From Streptomyces radicis (GTDB taxonomy: Bacteria; Actinomycetota; Actinomycetes; Streptomycetales; Streptomycetaceae), in the NCBI RefSeq assembly GCF_003626575.1, contig NZ_RBDY01000021.1, positions 1 to 64,000 of the forward strand: a DNA stretch of 64,000 nt, read 5' to 3'. A model generated the notes under the pieces. It had not been told where the DNA came from, ran no database searches, and worked only from the letters and a program-made list of their open reading frames with translations. Positions 50,591 through 58,725 of the stretch are shown in pieces. The first letter of the stretch is position 1, and each line of letters begins with the position of its first letter. The translations under genes and the position numbers were made by a program.

Positions 50591-52113
50591 TGGATCAACT
50601 GTCCAACCTCGGCGACGGCTTCCTCACCGTCCTCACCCCGATGAACATGCTGTGGGTGGTCGTCGGCGCCCTGCTCGGCACCGCGGTCGGCGTCCTGCCT
50701 GGCCTCGGCTCGGCGATGGCGGTGGCGCTGCTGCTGCCCGTGACGTTCTCGCTCGACCCGATCGGCGCGTTCATCATGTTCGCGGGCGTCCTGTTCGGCG
50801 GCCTGTTCGGGGACTCGATCTCCGGGATCCTGATGAACACCCCGGGCAACAGCACCGCGATCGCCGGGACCATCGAGGGTCACCGGATGGCCAAGTCGGG
50901 TCGCGCGGCGCAGGCGCTCGCGACCTCCGCGATCGGCGCGTTCATCGGCGGCATCGTGTCCTCGATCCTGGTCGTCTTCTTCGCGCCTTCGCTGGCCGAC
51001 CTCGCGACCCTGTTCGGGCCCGAGGAGTACCTGGCGCTCGCGGTCTTCGCGTTCGTCGCGATCTCGGCCGTGGTGGGCGAGTCGTTCCTGCGCGGCCTCG
51101 CGGCCCTGGTGATCGGCCTCGCGATCGCGCTGGTCGGCATCGACGCCATGTCGGGGGCGTCGCGCTTCACCGGCGGGCAGCCGGAGCTGTTCGACGGCAT
51201 CGACATCGTCGTCATCACCGTCGGCCTGCTCGCGCTCGGCGAGGTCATCGCGGTCGCCGCGCGGCGCGGCACCGAGAAGGAGAACGCCCTCATCCCGTCG
51301 AGCGGCAGACTCTGGCTGACCCGGAGGGAGTTCAGGCTCGCGCTGCCCGCGTGGCTGCGCGGCACCTCGATCGGCGTGCCGTTCGGCGTCATCCCGGTCG
51401 GCGGCTCCGAGGTGCCGACGTTCCTCGCCTACGGCGCCGAGCGGCGGCTGGCGTCGAGGAAGCCGGGCTCCATGTTCGGCAAGGGCGCGATCCAGGGCGT
51501 CGCGGGGCCCGAGGCGGCGGGCAACGCCACCGCGGGCACCGCCATGGGCGCGCTGCTCGCGCTCGGCCTGCCGACCTCGGCCACCGCCGCGGTGCTGCTC
51601 GCCGCGTTCCGGCAGTACGGGCTGCAACCCGGGCCCCTGCTGTTCGACCGGGCCAGCGAGCTGGTGTGGGCGCTGCTCGCGAGCTTCTTCGTCGGCATGG
51701 TCGTGCTGCTGATCCTCAACCTCCCGTTCGCGCCGCTGTGGGCCCAGCTCCTGAAGGTGCCGAGCCACTATCTCTACGCCGGGATATCCGTGTTCGCGAT
51801 GCTCGGCATCTACGCGACGAGCAGCAAGATCCTGGACCTCGTGCTGGTGCTCGCCATCGGCCTGCTCGGCTTCGCCATGCGCCGCTACGGGCTGCCCGTC
51901 GCGCCCGTGCTCATCGGGGTCATCCTCGGCCCCCTCGCCGAGACGGAGTTCCGGCGGGCGTTGGCGGTCAGCGAGGGCGACGCCTCGGTCCTGGTGTCGA
52001 GCCCGATCGCCGCCACCCTCTACTCCGTGCTCGTGCTCGGGGTCGCCGGCCTCCTGATCCAACGGGCCCGCGCGCGGAGGCGGGAACGCGCACGGCTCGA
52101 CGTGGCCGCCTGA
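50590..52113 (+). CDS. tctA: Tripartite tricarboxylate transporter, large permease subunit
   Basis: 507-residue permease with about 11-12 helices. The family signature repeats are present: TAVGVLPGLGSAMAVALLLP, GGLFGDSISGILMNTPGNSTAIA and, in the second half, VPFGVIPVGGSEVPTFLAYG, GVAGPEAAGNATAGTAMGALLALGLPTSATAAVLLAA; these Gly-rich loops line the transport path. It forms the membrane channel with TctB for uptake driven by an ion gradient. The operon ends here, convergent with the FAD protein at 52145. Confidence 0.94.
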   Translation: MDQLSNLGDGFLTVLTPMNMLWVVVGALLGTAVGVLPGLGSAMAVALLLPVTFSLDPIGAFIMFAGVLFGGLFGDSISGILMNTPGNSTAIAGTIEGHRMAKSGRAAQALATSAIGAFIGGIVSSILVVFFAPSLADLATLFGPEEYLALAVFAFVAISAVVGESFLRGLAALVIGLAIALVGIDAMSGASRFTGGQPELFDGIDIVVITVGLLALGEVIAVAARRGTEKENALIPSSGRLWLTRREFRLALPAWLRGTSIGVPFGVIPVGGSEVPTFLAYGAERRLASRKPGSMFGKGAIQGVAGPEAAGNATAGTAMGALLALGLPTSATAAVLLAAFRQYGLQPGPLLFDRASELVWALLASFFVGMVVLLILNLPFAPLWAQLLKVPSHYLYAGISVFAMLGIYATSSKILDLVLVLAIGLLGFAMRRYGLPVAPVLIGVILGPLAETEFRRALAVSEGDASVLVSSPIAATLYSVLVLGVAGLLIQRARARRRERARLDVAA

Positions 52114-52144
52114 GGCGACCGCCGGACGCTCGCCTCGCGCGCGC

Positions 52145-54061
52145 TCATGCCGCGGCCGCGGCGAGCACCTGGGCCGCGGCGCGGTCGGCCCCGGCGAGCA
52201 GCGGTGACGGCGTTCCCGGGGTGGCGCCGATGGCCGAGCCGGGTTGCCGGGCCTCGGCGGGGATGCCGAGCACGATCACCCTCGCGTCCGCGACGCCGTC
52301 CGCGTCCAGGAGGTGGAAGTCGTCGGGGGTCACGTCGAGGGTGCCGCTCGACACCGGTGGGCCGTGGTCGCTCGGCCAGTGGTGCAGCCGCGCCCGCCCC
52401 TCGCGCAGCAGCGTGTCGAGCAGGGGGTCGTCGGTGTGGGTCACCACCCCCTTCGACATGCGGGTCTCCACGAACGCGCGGGCGCGCACCGGCGCGTTCC
52501 GCCGCACCGCCGACCGGCCGACGAACGCGCCGTCGTCGAACGTCACGGAGGAGTTCTCGCCGAGCAGTTCGAGCACGCCCGCGTCGATCAGGGCCAGCAC
52601 CTGCGCCGTGCGGTGCGGCGGCGGCCCTGACGCCAGGGCGAGCCCGAGCGCGTTGAACCAGCCGTCGACGTCCCTGACCACGCTGCCGCCGTCCAGGGCG
52701 CCGTGGGTCGCCAGTCGGCGCACCGGGCCGCGCAGCGCCGCCATCGCGCGGTTGACGGCGTTGCGCGGATGGGTGAGGGGGGCGTGCATCGCGTCAAGCT
52801 CGTCGTCCACGTGGTCGCGGACCCACGTCCGCCATGTCTCGGGATCCACGGGTCCTGGGGCGGGCGGCCGGTCGAGGCGCGCCACGGAGAGGGCCAGGCG
52901 GGGCGAGGCCACCGTCGTCGCGATGACCTGATCCACCTCGTCGTCACGTTCCGCGGCCCGCAGCCGGTCGAGCGTCCGTCGTTCGTCCGCCCCCGGTGCC
53001 AGGGCGTCGGGGCGGTGCGCGAACAGCGTGGACAGGTGGGCCCAGGCGAACTCCCTGGCGAGCTGCGGCCACACGGCACGGCGGAAGTCCTGCCCGGGCA
53101 CGGCCGCCGTCCGCGCGAACCAGGCGCGCGTGGCCAGCCGGGGCTCGTAACGGGGCGGGAACCCCGCGGGGTAGGCCGCCTTCGAGCGGTAGGGCAGGCC
53201 GCGCCGCGAGCCCGCCACCAGGTGCGGCTCGCGTCCGCGGGGTCGGTAGCGGAGGCGGGCGGGGCGCGCCGGGTCCCCCGCGGGCTCGAAGCGGCCGCCG
53301 CGCCCCTGGGTGAGCAGGGCGACCACGTCGAAGAAGTTCGCGCCGAGCCCGGCGACCAGCGCGGTCTCCCCCGCGGGCACCAGGTCCCAGTCGCGCTCGG
53401 CGGGCATGCCGGGCTCGATGTAGACCAGCCCGGCCTCCCGCGCGGCCGTCACGAGGGACCGCACCCGGGGCGAGCGCTTGGCCTGGACCATCCCCTGGGC
53501 CAGGACCACGACGCGGCCGCTCAGCGCGCGGCCGTCGGCCAGCGTGACGGTGCGGGTCCCTTCCGTGTCCTGGGCCAGGTCCACCGCCGTGCCGAGCACC
53601 CGCGTGACGGCCACGCGCCCCGTGCTCTCCGCCCGTGCCAGCTGCTCGCGGTAGTAGACGCCCTGGATCCGGCGGGTCGGGTAGGACCACGGGCGCAGCT
53701 CGGCCGCCTCGTCGGCCACCCACGCGGGGCGGTCGGGCGGCGCGCCGCCCTCGCGGGCCCAGGCGATGAGGTCGGGGCCGGGCGTCACCGGCCCGGTCAT
53801 GGGCGTGGACGCGTCGGTGTAGATGGTGGTGTGGGCGCTGTAGGTGTTGTTGAGCAGCAACGGGGACTGATCCGTGCGCCAGGTGGCCCCGGCGCCGACC
53901 TCCACCCGGTCCACCACGGCCACCCGCACCGGGGGCGCGGCGTTCCGGTGCCGGGCCGCGAGCCGTTCCACGACGGCGACCGCGCGGGGCCCGCCGCCCA
54001 CCACGACCGCGTCGAAGACCGTGGAACGGTCCGCGGCGCGCGCCGTCCCCGCGGCGCTCAC
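52145..54061 (-). CDS. FAD/NAD(P)-binding protein, unknown reaction
   Basis: 638 residues. GTG 54061 overlaps the ATPase stop (GTGA). The N-terminus has the FAD-binding beta-alpha-beta VFDAVVVGGGPRAVAVVERLAAR, and a second Rossmann motif LVAGLGANFFDVVALLTQGRGG lies near residue 240. The general shape matches the NAD_binding_9/HcaE-like group of large flavoproteins found in actinomycete and proteobacterial secondary-metabolite clusters. Motifs LLLNNTYSAHTTIY and YRSKAAYPAGFPPRYEPR are conserved-looking but not assignable. It is the last gene of the SAM-riboswitch operon, coupled to a FecBCD-type importer, so it may modify the imported compound (oxidation or reductive release). Substrate unknown. 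Confidence 0.75.
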   Translation of the reverse strand: MSAAGTARAADRSTVFDAVVVGGGPRAVAVVERLAARHRNAAPPVRVAVVDRVEVGAGATWRTDQSPLLLNNTYSAHTTIYTDASTPMTGPVTPGPDLIAWAREGGAPPDRPAWVADEAAELRPWSYPTRRIQGVYYREQLARAESTGRVAVTRVLGTAVDLAQDTEGTRTVTLADGRALSGRVVVLAQGMVQAKRSPRVRSLVTAAREAGLVYIEPGMPAERDWDLVPAGETALVAGLGANFFDVVALLTQGRGGRFEPAGDPARPARLRYRPRGREPHLVAGSRRGLPYRSKAAYPAGFPPRYEPRLATRAWFARTAAVPGQDFRRAVWPQLAREFAWAHLSTLFAHRPDALAPGADERRTLDRLRAAERDDEVDQVIATTVASPRLALSVARLDRPPAPGPVDPETWRTWVRDHVDDELDAMHAPLTHPRNAVNRAMAALRGPVRRLATHGALDGGSVVRDVDGWFNALGLALASGPPPHRTAQVLALIDAGVLELLGENSSVTFDDGAFVGRSAVRRNAPVRARAFVETRMSKGVVTHTDDPLLDTLLREGRARLHHWPSDHGPPVSSGTLDVTPDDFHLLDADGVADARVIVLGIPAEARQPGSAIGATPGTPSPLLAGADRAAAQVLAAAAA

Positions 54062-54864
54062 ACCGACTCCGTCGGCGCCGCGGACACGCCCGTCACCGTC
54101 TCAAGGGCCGCAGGACGCACCTCCACGCCGGTCTCGCCCCGGGAGACGCGCACGTCGAGCCCGTACACCCGGCTGAGCACGGCGGCGTCGAACGCCTCGG
54201 ACGGCGGGCCGTCGGCGACGACGCGCCCGCCGTCGAGCAGGACCGCCTGGTCGCAGAAGTGCGCCGCGTGGTTGAGGTCGTGGATGGCGATCAGGGCGGT
54301 CACGCCCTCCTCCCTGGTCACCGCCCTGACGAGCTGGAGCGTCTCGATCTGGTAGCGCAGGTCGAGCGCGGACGTGGGCTCGTCGAGGAGGAGCACGCGG
54401 GGCCGCTGGGCCAGGGCGCGGGCGATGAGCACCCGTTGCGCCTGGCCGCCGGAGAGCTGGGACAGCGGACGGTCGGCCAGCTCCGACAGGCCGAGCCGTT
54501 CGATCGCCGCGTCCACCGTCTCCCAGTCCCGCCGGGTGGGGCGCAGCCCGATGTGCGGGGTGCGGCCGAGCAGCACGGCCTCCCGAACGGTCTGCTCGAA
54601 CGGCGTGGCCCCCGACTGCGGGACATAGGCGACCACCCTGGCGTGCTCGCGGCGCGGGGCGGCCAGCAGGTCCCTGCCGCCGAAGGAGACGGTGCCCGAC
54701 GCCGGGGAGAGCACCCGGGCGATGATCTTGGTGAGGGTGGACTTGCCCGAGCCGTTGGGGCCGAGCAGGGCGCAGAAGCCGCCCTCGGCCACCCGGAGGT
54801 CGACGCCCTCGAGGACCGGGGTGCGCCGGTAGGCGAACCTGACCGACGCGACATCGAGACTCAC
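54058..54864 (-). CDS. FecE/BtuD-type ABC transporter ATPase
   Basis: 268 residues from GTG 54864 (GTGA overlap with the permease). Walker A GPNGSGKST, Q-loop VPQSGATPFEQTV, signature LSGGQAQRVLIARAL, Walker B VLLLDEPTSALD, switch IAIHDLNHAAHF. This set is typical of iron-siderophore, haem and cobalamin importers. It energises the permease at 54861. The frame upstream of 54864 to 56649 is antisense-type noise through permease and binding protein. Confidence 0.93.
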   Translation of the reverse strand: MSLDVASVRFAYRRTPVLEGVDLRVAEGGFCALLGPNGSGKSTLTKIIARVLSPASGTVSFGGRDLLAAPRREHARVVAYVPQSGATPFEQTVREAVLLGRTPHIGLRPTRRDWETVDAAIERLGLSELADRPLSQLSGGQAQRVLIARALAQRPRVLLLDEPTSALDLRYQIETLQLVRAVTREEGVTALIAIHDLNHAAHFCDQAVLLDGGRVVADGPPSEAFDAAVLSRVYGLDVRVSRGETGVEVRPAALETVTGVSAAPTESV

Positions 54865-56015
54865 TGCGCGGCCCTCCTGGTCAGGATGAGGTTGATGAAC
54901 ACGGGGGCGCCGATGAAGGCGACGACTATGCCGACGGGGACCACGGAGGGCGCGAGCACGGTGCGCCCCACGGTGTCCGCGACCACCAGCAGCAGGCCGC
55001 CCGTCACGAAGGAGAACGGCAGCAGGTAGCGGTGGTCGGCGCCGATGGCGAGCCGGGCGATGTGCGGGCCGACCAGGCCGACGAAGCCGATCACGCCGCA
55101 GAACGACACCACGACCGCCGCGAGCACCACCGAGACCACGATGAGGCCGACCCGCACCGCGGTGACGTTGACCCCCAGGCTCTTGGCCGCGTCGTCGCCC
55201 GCGAACGCGATGGCGTTGAGGTCGCGGCTGAACCAGAGCAGCAGCGGCAGGGCCGCCACCGTGCACGCCCCCACCACCAGGACGTCGTTCCAGCCCGCGT
55301 CGTTGACGGAGCCGAAGGTCCACCGCACGATCGCCTGGAGGGTGTTCTCGTCGGCCACGAACTGGAGGGCCGCGGTCATCGCCTCGAAGAGCTGGGTGAG
55401 CGCGATCCCGAGCAGGAGCAGGGTGGCGGCGGACATCGCCTTGGCGGACGCGAGCCCGAGCACCAGCGCGGAGACGCCGAGCGCGGTGCCGAGCGCGCTG
55501 CCGATGACCAGCGTCGACCCCGAGCCCGCCGACCCGCCGGTGAGGAGGATCGCCAGCGCGGCGCCGAACGCCGCGGCGGGCGAGACCCCCAGCGTGAACG
55601 GGCTGACCAGCGGGTTGCGCAGCAGCCCCTGCATGACCACGCCCGCGAGGGACAGCGCGGCGCCCGCGGCGAAGGCGAGCAGCACGCGGGGCAGCCGCAG
55701 GTTGATGATCACGGAGTAGGTCTGGGCGAAGTCCTCGGTCAGCACACCGCCGAAGACGGCGAGGCGGACCGCGCGCCACACGTCGAGCAGTCCCGCGTCG
55801 GTGGTCCCCGCGGTGACGCACCAGGTGACGACGAGGACGGACAGCACCGAGCCGGCCCACAGCACCGCGGGCCGCCCGGTCCACGCGCCGCGGGACCTGA
55901 GGCGCCGGGACCAGGAGCCGGAACGGTCCTGGCGTTCCCGGCGTTCCTGCTCGGCGGCCGGCTCGGGGGACGAGGGGCGGGTGGCGGTCGCCGGGCCCCC
56001 GGAGGGCGGCTTCAT
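54861..56015 (-). CDS. FecCD/BtuC-type ABC transporter permease
   Basis: 384 residues with a hydrophilic ~50-residue N-terminal tail and about ten helices. Family landmarks: NLRLPRVLLAFAAGAALSLAGVVMQGLLRNPLVSPFTLGV-type region (residues about 108-147), LLLGIALTQLFEAMTA, GVIGFVGLVGPHIARLAIGADHRYLLPFS with the ATPase-coupling loop, and PVGIVVAFIGAPVFINLI at the end. Only one permease gene is present, so the channel would be a homodimer. It lies 6 bp downstream of the binding-protein stop. Confidence 0.93.
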   Translation of the reverse strand: MKPPSGGPATATRPSSPEPAAEQERRERQDRSGSWSRRLRSRGAWTGRPAVLWAGSVLSVLVVTWCVTAGTTDAGLLDVWRAVRLAVFGGVLTEDFAQTYSVIINLRLPRVLLAFAAGAALSLAGVVMQGLLRNPLVSPFTLGVSPAAAFGAALAILLTGGSAGSGSTLVIGSALGTALGVSALVLGLASAKAMSAATLLLLGIALTQLFEAMTAALQFVADENTLQAIVRWTFGSVNDAGWNDVLVVGACTVAALPLLLWFSRDLNAIAFAGDDAAKSLGVNVTAVRVGLIVVSVVLAAVVVSFCGVIGFVGLVGPHIARLAIGADHRYLLPFSFVTGGLLLVVADTVGRTVLAPSVVPVGIVVAFIGAPVFINLILTRRAAQ

Positions 56016-56021
56016 CGCGCG

Positions 56022-57107
56022 TCAGCCCACCCTCTGGATGTACGCGTCGTCGCCGGGGAAGTCCGCCTGCTGGAAGTCCTCGACCCACCGCGCCAGATAG
56101 TCCCCTGGCTCGACGTCGGCGAACGCGTCGGGGTGCAGCCAGCTCGCCAGGTAGAGCGCCCCGATGGCCTTCGACAGGCCGCTCGTGGCCCAGCCGTTGG
56201 TCACGAAGACGCGGTCGTCGCCGACGGCGGAGAGGTCCTGCCAGCCCGCCCGGCCGGTCAGCTCGTCGGCCAGGGTGTCGAACCGCTCCTGGCCCGTGGG
56301 GTCGGCGGACGGCCCGAACTCGTGGACGACGACCTCGGGGTCGCGCTCCAGGATCGCGGCGGGGTCGACGGTGGTCTCGGCCTGTTCGTCGCCGCCGGTG
56401 TCCAGGTCGCCGAAGATGTTCTCGCCGCCCGCGGCCACGATGATCTGGTCGAAGCCGGAGCCTGGCAGCCCGGTGAGGTAGGGCTGCTCCGTCTCCCAGT
56501 ACACGCGCACCGGGTCGGTGCCCGCCACGCGCTCGCTGACCACCTCGAAGATCTCGTCGTAGAAGCCGGAGACCCGCTGGGCGCCCTCGGGCTCGCCGAA
56601 GACCTCGCCCAGCAGCTCCACGGTCTCGTGGAACACCTCGAAGTCCCACGCGGTGGCCACGACCACCGGGATGCCGAAGGACTCGAGCTGCTCGCTGGCG
56701 TCCTGCCAGGCCCCGTTGCGAGGCAGGATGAACACGTCGGGGTCGAGCTCGACGACCGCCTCGTAGTTGATCTCCTGAAGGTCCTCGCTGACGATCTCGT
56801 CGTCGGATATCTCCAGGTAGGGGAGCCGGGACGCGGAGACGCGGTCATAGCCCACGACCCGGTCGCCCGCGCCGATGGCCTGGGCGAACTCGTTGCCGTA
56901 GCTGTTGAGGACGACCGCGCGCTCGGCGGGCCCTTCGAGCTCGACGGTGCGTCCCGCGTCGTCGACGACGGTGAGGGATCCGTCGCGCGCGCCGCCGTCG
57001 TCGTTCTCGTCGGACTCCTCGTTGACCACGGTGCCGCAGGCCGCGGCGCAGAGCGCGACGGCGACGGTGGCGGCGAGGAGGGCGGCGCGGGAATGGCGTT
57101 GTCTCAT
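56022..57107 (-). CDS. FecB/BtuF-type binding lipoprotein
   Basis: 361 residues, ATG 57107. Signal and lipobox ALCAAACGT (Cys near residue 24) followed by an acidic linker. Peripla_BP_2 fold: LTVVDDAGRTVELEGPAERAVVLNSYGNEFAQAIGAGDRVVGYD-type opening, VELDPDVFILPR, long connecting helix around VFHETVELLGEVFGEPEGAQ, YLTGLPGSGFDQIIVAAGGENIF. The ligand could be a ferric siderophore, another metal complex or a cobalamin-like compound. The SAM riboswitch upstream of the operon argues for something tied to sulfur or methylation, but this is inference. Confidence 0.9.
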   Translation of the reverse strand: MRQRHSRAALLAATVAVALCAAACGTVVNEESDENDDGGARDGSLTVVDDAGRTVELEGPAERAVVLNSYGNEFAQAIGAGDRVVGYDRVSASRLPYLEISDDEIVSEDLQEINYEAVVELDPDVFILPRNGAWQDASEQLESFGIPVVVATAWDFEVFHETVELLGEVFGEPEGAQRVSGFYDEIFEVVSERVAGTDPVRVYWETEQPYLTGLPGSGFDQIIVAAGGENIFGDLDTGGDEQAETTVDPAAILERDPEVVVHEFGPSADPTGQERFDTLADELTGRAGWQDLSAVGDDRVFVTNGWATSGLSKAIGALYLASWLHPDAFADVEPGDYLARWVEDFQQADFPGDDAYIQRVG

Positions 57108-57148
57108 GGTGGTTCCGTTCGGGATCGTGCGGGTGTTCTGTCGCGGGG

Positions 57149-58342
57149 TCACGCGGGGGTGCGGGGTGTGGCCGTGGCCGTGTCGGGCCAGTAGGGGTCG
57201 CCGAGGCTGAGCATCAGCCGGTTCGCCCAGGCGAAGAAGGCCGCGGACGCCACCAGGTCGGTCAGCTCCGCGTCGGTCAGCCCCTCGGCGCGCAGCCGGT
57301 CCACGTGGGCGGTGGTGGCGGTCACCGGGGTGGTGGCGAGGGCCGCGGCGAACGCGACGATCGCGGCCCAGCGGGAGTCCTGGCCCTCGGCCAGCGGGGC
57401 GGTGGCCGAGGGGACCCAGTCGGCGTCCCGCTCCAGGGTGACCCCGAGGAGCCGGTCGACGTCCGCGGGGCGCCGGGACAGCTGGGCGGCCTTCCTGGCG
57501 TGCACGGAGGCGCAGTACACGCAGTCGGTCACCTTGCTGGTCGCCGCGGCGGCCAGCTCGCGCTCGGCGCGGGGCAGGCCCTCGACGGTGGCGAAGATCG
57601 CGGCGTCGAGCGCGGTGCGGGCCGCGAGCACCGCGGGCAGCCGTGCCAGGAGCCGGAAGTACGCGCCGTTGGTCTTGCCACGGAACGACGCCTCCTGCTC
57701 GGGGGTGAGCTCGTCCGTCGGCACCGGGGGCACCCACGCCGTCCAGGACAGCAGCTCGCGGGTGTACTCCACCGGGCGCGGGCGCCCGTTGGCCGCCGTC
57801 GGCGCGGTGCTCTTGCGGCGGCCGCGGCCCGGCGTGTGCCGCGGCGGCGGGGCCGCGGCGCCAGGGGCGTCGCCCTGGAGCAGCCGCAGGCCCTGGACGG
57901 CGCGCGCCTGGAACGCCGTGAACGCCGCGACCTGGGAGATCGTCACGACGGCGTCGGTCGACCAGCCCGCGTCGGTCAGCCGCGCCAGGTCGTCGCGGGT
58001 GGCGAGCGCCGGGGAGACGGTGACGAGATCGACGTGGGCCGCCGCCGCGCGCAGCGCGGGGTCGCCCGGCAGGTCGTCCCGCCACAGCGCGGCGTCGCCA
58101 CCCCGCTCCGCGTGGTGGCGGACGATCTCCTCCGCCCCGTGCCAGCGCGCGGCCAGCGCGGCCAGGCCGCGGCGCACCGGGCCGCTCACCGGCGCCCGGC
58201 CGCCGAACAGCGCGGCCGCGGCCTCCTGGGCGCGCCCCGCCACCTGCGGCTTGGCGGCGCGCGCCGCCTCGATCGGCCGGTCCAGCCCGGCCAACCGCCC
58301 GATGTCGTCGCCCTCGGGCCCGGTGTCGGAAGTGCTGCTCAT
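57149..58342 (-). CDS. Fused CMD-domain / alkylhydroperoxidase-domain protein
   Basis: 397 residues, ATG 58342 (GAGG upstream). Two homologous helical halves: residues about 1-170 resemble the CMD-domain protein of the Avi_7170 type, and about 190-397 the alkylhydroperoxidase-domain Avi_7169 type, joined by an Ala/Pro/Arg linker. The C-terminal half has the AhpD active motif CVYCASVHARK (Cys-x2-Cys...His). The N-terminal half has no such cysteines. As I recall, these two families usually occur as neighbouring genes with luciferase-like monooxygenases and ABC transporters, and sometimes as a fusion. Function is unknown; peroxide-linked redox is plausible. It is the first gene after the SAM riboswitch. 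Confidence 0.8.
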   Translation of the reverse strand: MSSTSDTGPEGDDIGRLAGLDRPIEAARAAKPQVAGRAQEAAAALFGGRAPVSGPVRRGLAALAARWHGAEEIVRHHAERGGDAALWRDDLPGDPALRAAAAHVDLVTVSPALATRDDLARLTDAGWSTDAVVTISQVAAFTAFQARAVQGLRLLQGDAPGAAAPPPRHTPGRGRRKSTAPTAANGRPRPVEYTRELLSWTAWVPPVPTDELTPEQEASFRGKTNGAYFRLLARLPAVLAARTALDAAIFATVEGLPRAERELAAAATSKVTDCVYCASVHARKAAQLSRRPADVDRLLGVTLERDADWVPSATAPLAEGQDSRWAAIVAFAAALATTPVTATTAHVDRLRAEGLTDAELTDLVASAAFFAWANRLMLSLGDPYWPDTATATPRTPA

Positions 58343-58462
58343 GGAGTCCGCCTCGTCGTGCTCGGTTCGCGTGGCGGCCGAGGCACGGGGCAAACGCGTC
58401 GCCCGGGTCGCGGACCGGGACGAGATCTCACACAGAGCACGCTTGCCGCGTCACCGCGGCCG

Positions 58463-58542
58463 GGTCGTCGTCCCGGGGGCACCCCACCGTGCAGGAGGGT
58501 TGCCGGCCAGCGAGCCGGGTCTTGGCGCTGGCACTCTTGACC
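58463..58542 (-). promoter_or_regulatory. SAM riboswitch (SAM-IV-like, actinobacterial type)
   Basis: On the minus strand, P1 GGTC (58542-58539) pairs with GACC (58466-58463). P2 is a perfect 7-bp stem, GCCAGCG (58531-58525) with CGCTGGC (58512-58506), whose loop carries ACCCGG (58520-58515). The hallmark GGCAACCCTCC follows (58504-58494). P3 is the GGTGGGGTGCCCC region (58488 to about 58476). CCGGGA (58476-58471) can pair with the P2-loop CCCGG as the pseudoknot. The CMD/AhpD-like gene starts 121 nt further on. It should lower expression when SAM is abundant. Confidence 0.88.
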
Positions 58543-58725
58543 TGCCGGTCACGCTAGCCCACGCCGACGCATCATGAAACCCACCGTCCGCCATGTGAGA
58601 CCACGGGCTCAAGGGCCGCCGAATCGCCCCCCGAGCGCCCCAAAGGCCCCTCGCCGACACTCAGGAGGCGATCCCGCCCACATAACGGTCACGGCATTCC
58701 ATGTTTTGGACAACGGGTGTCCCGC

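Noticed and set aside
49981..52062. 693-codon frame antisense to tctB/tctA
   Set aside because: Low-complexity Arg/Glu/His composition and no ribosome site; the sense strand encodes clear Tct subunits.
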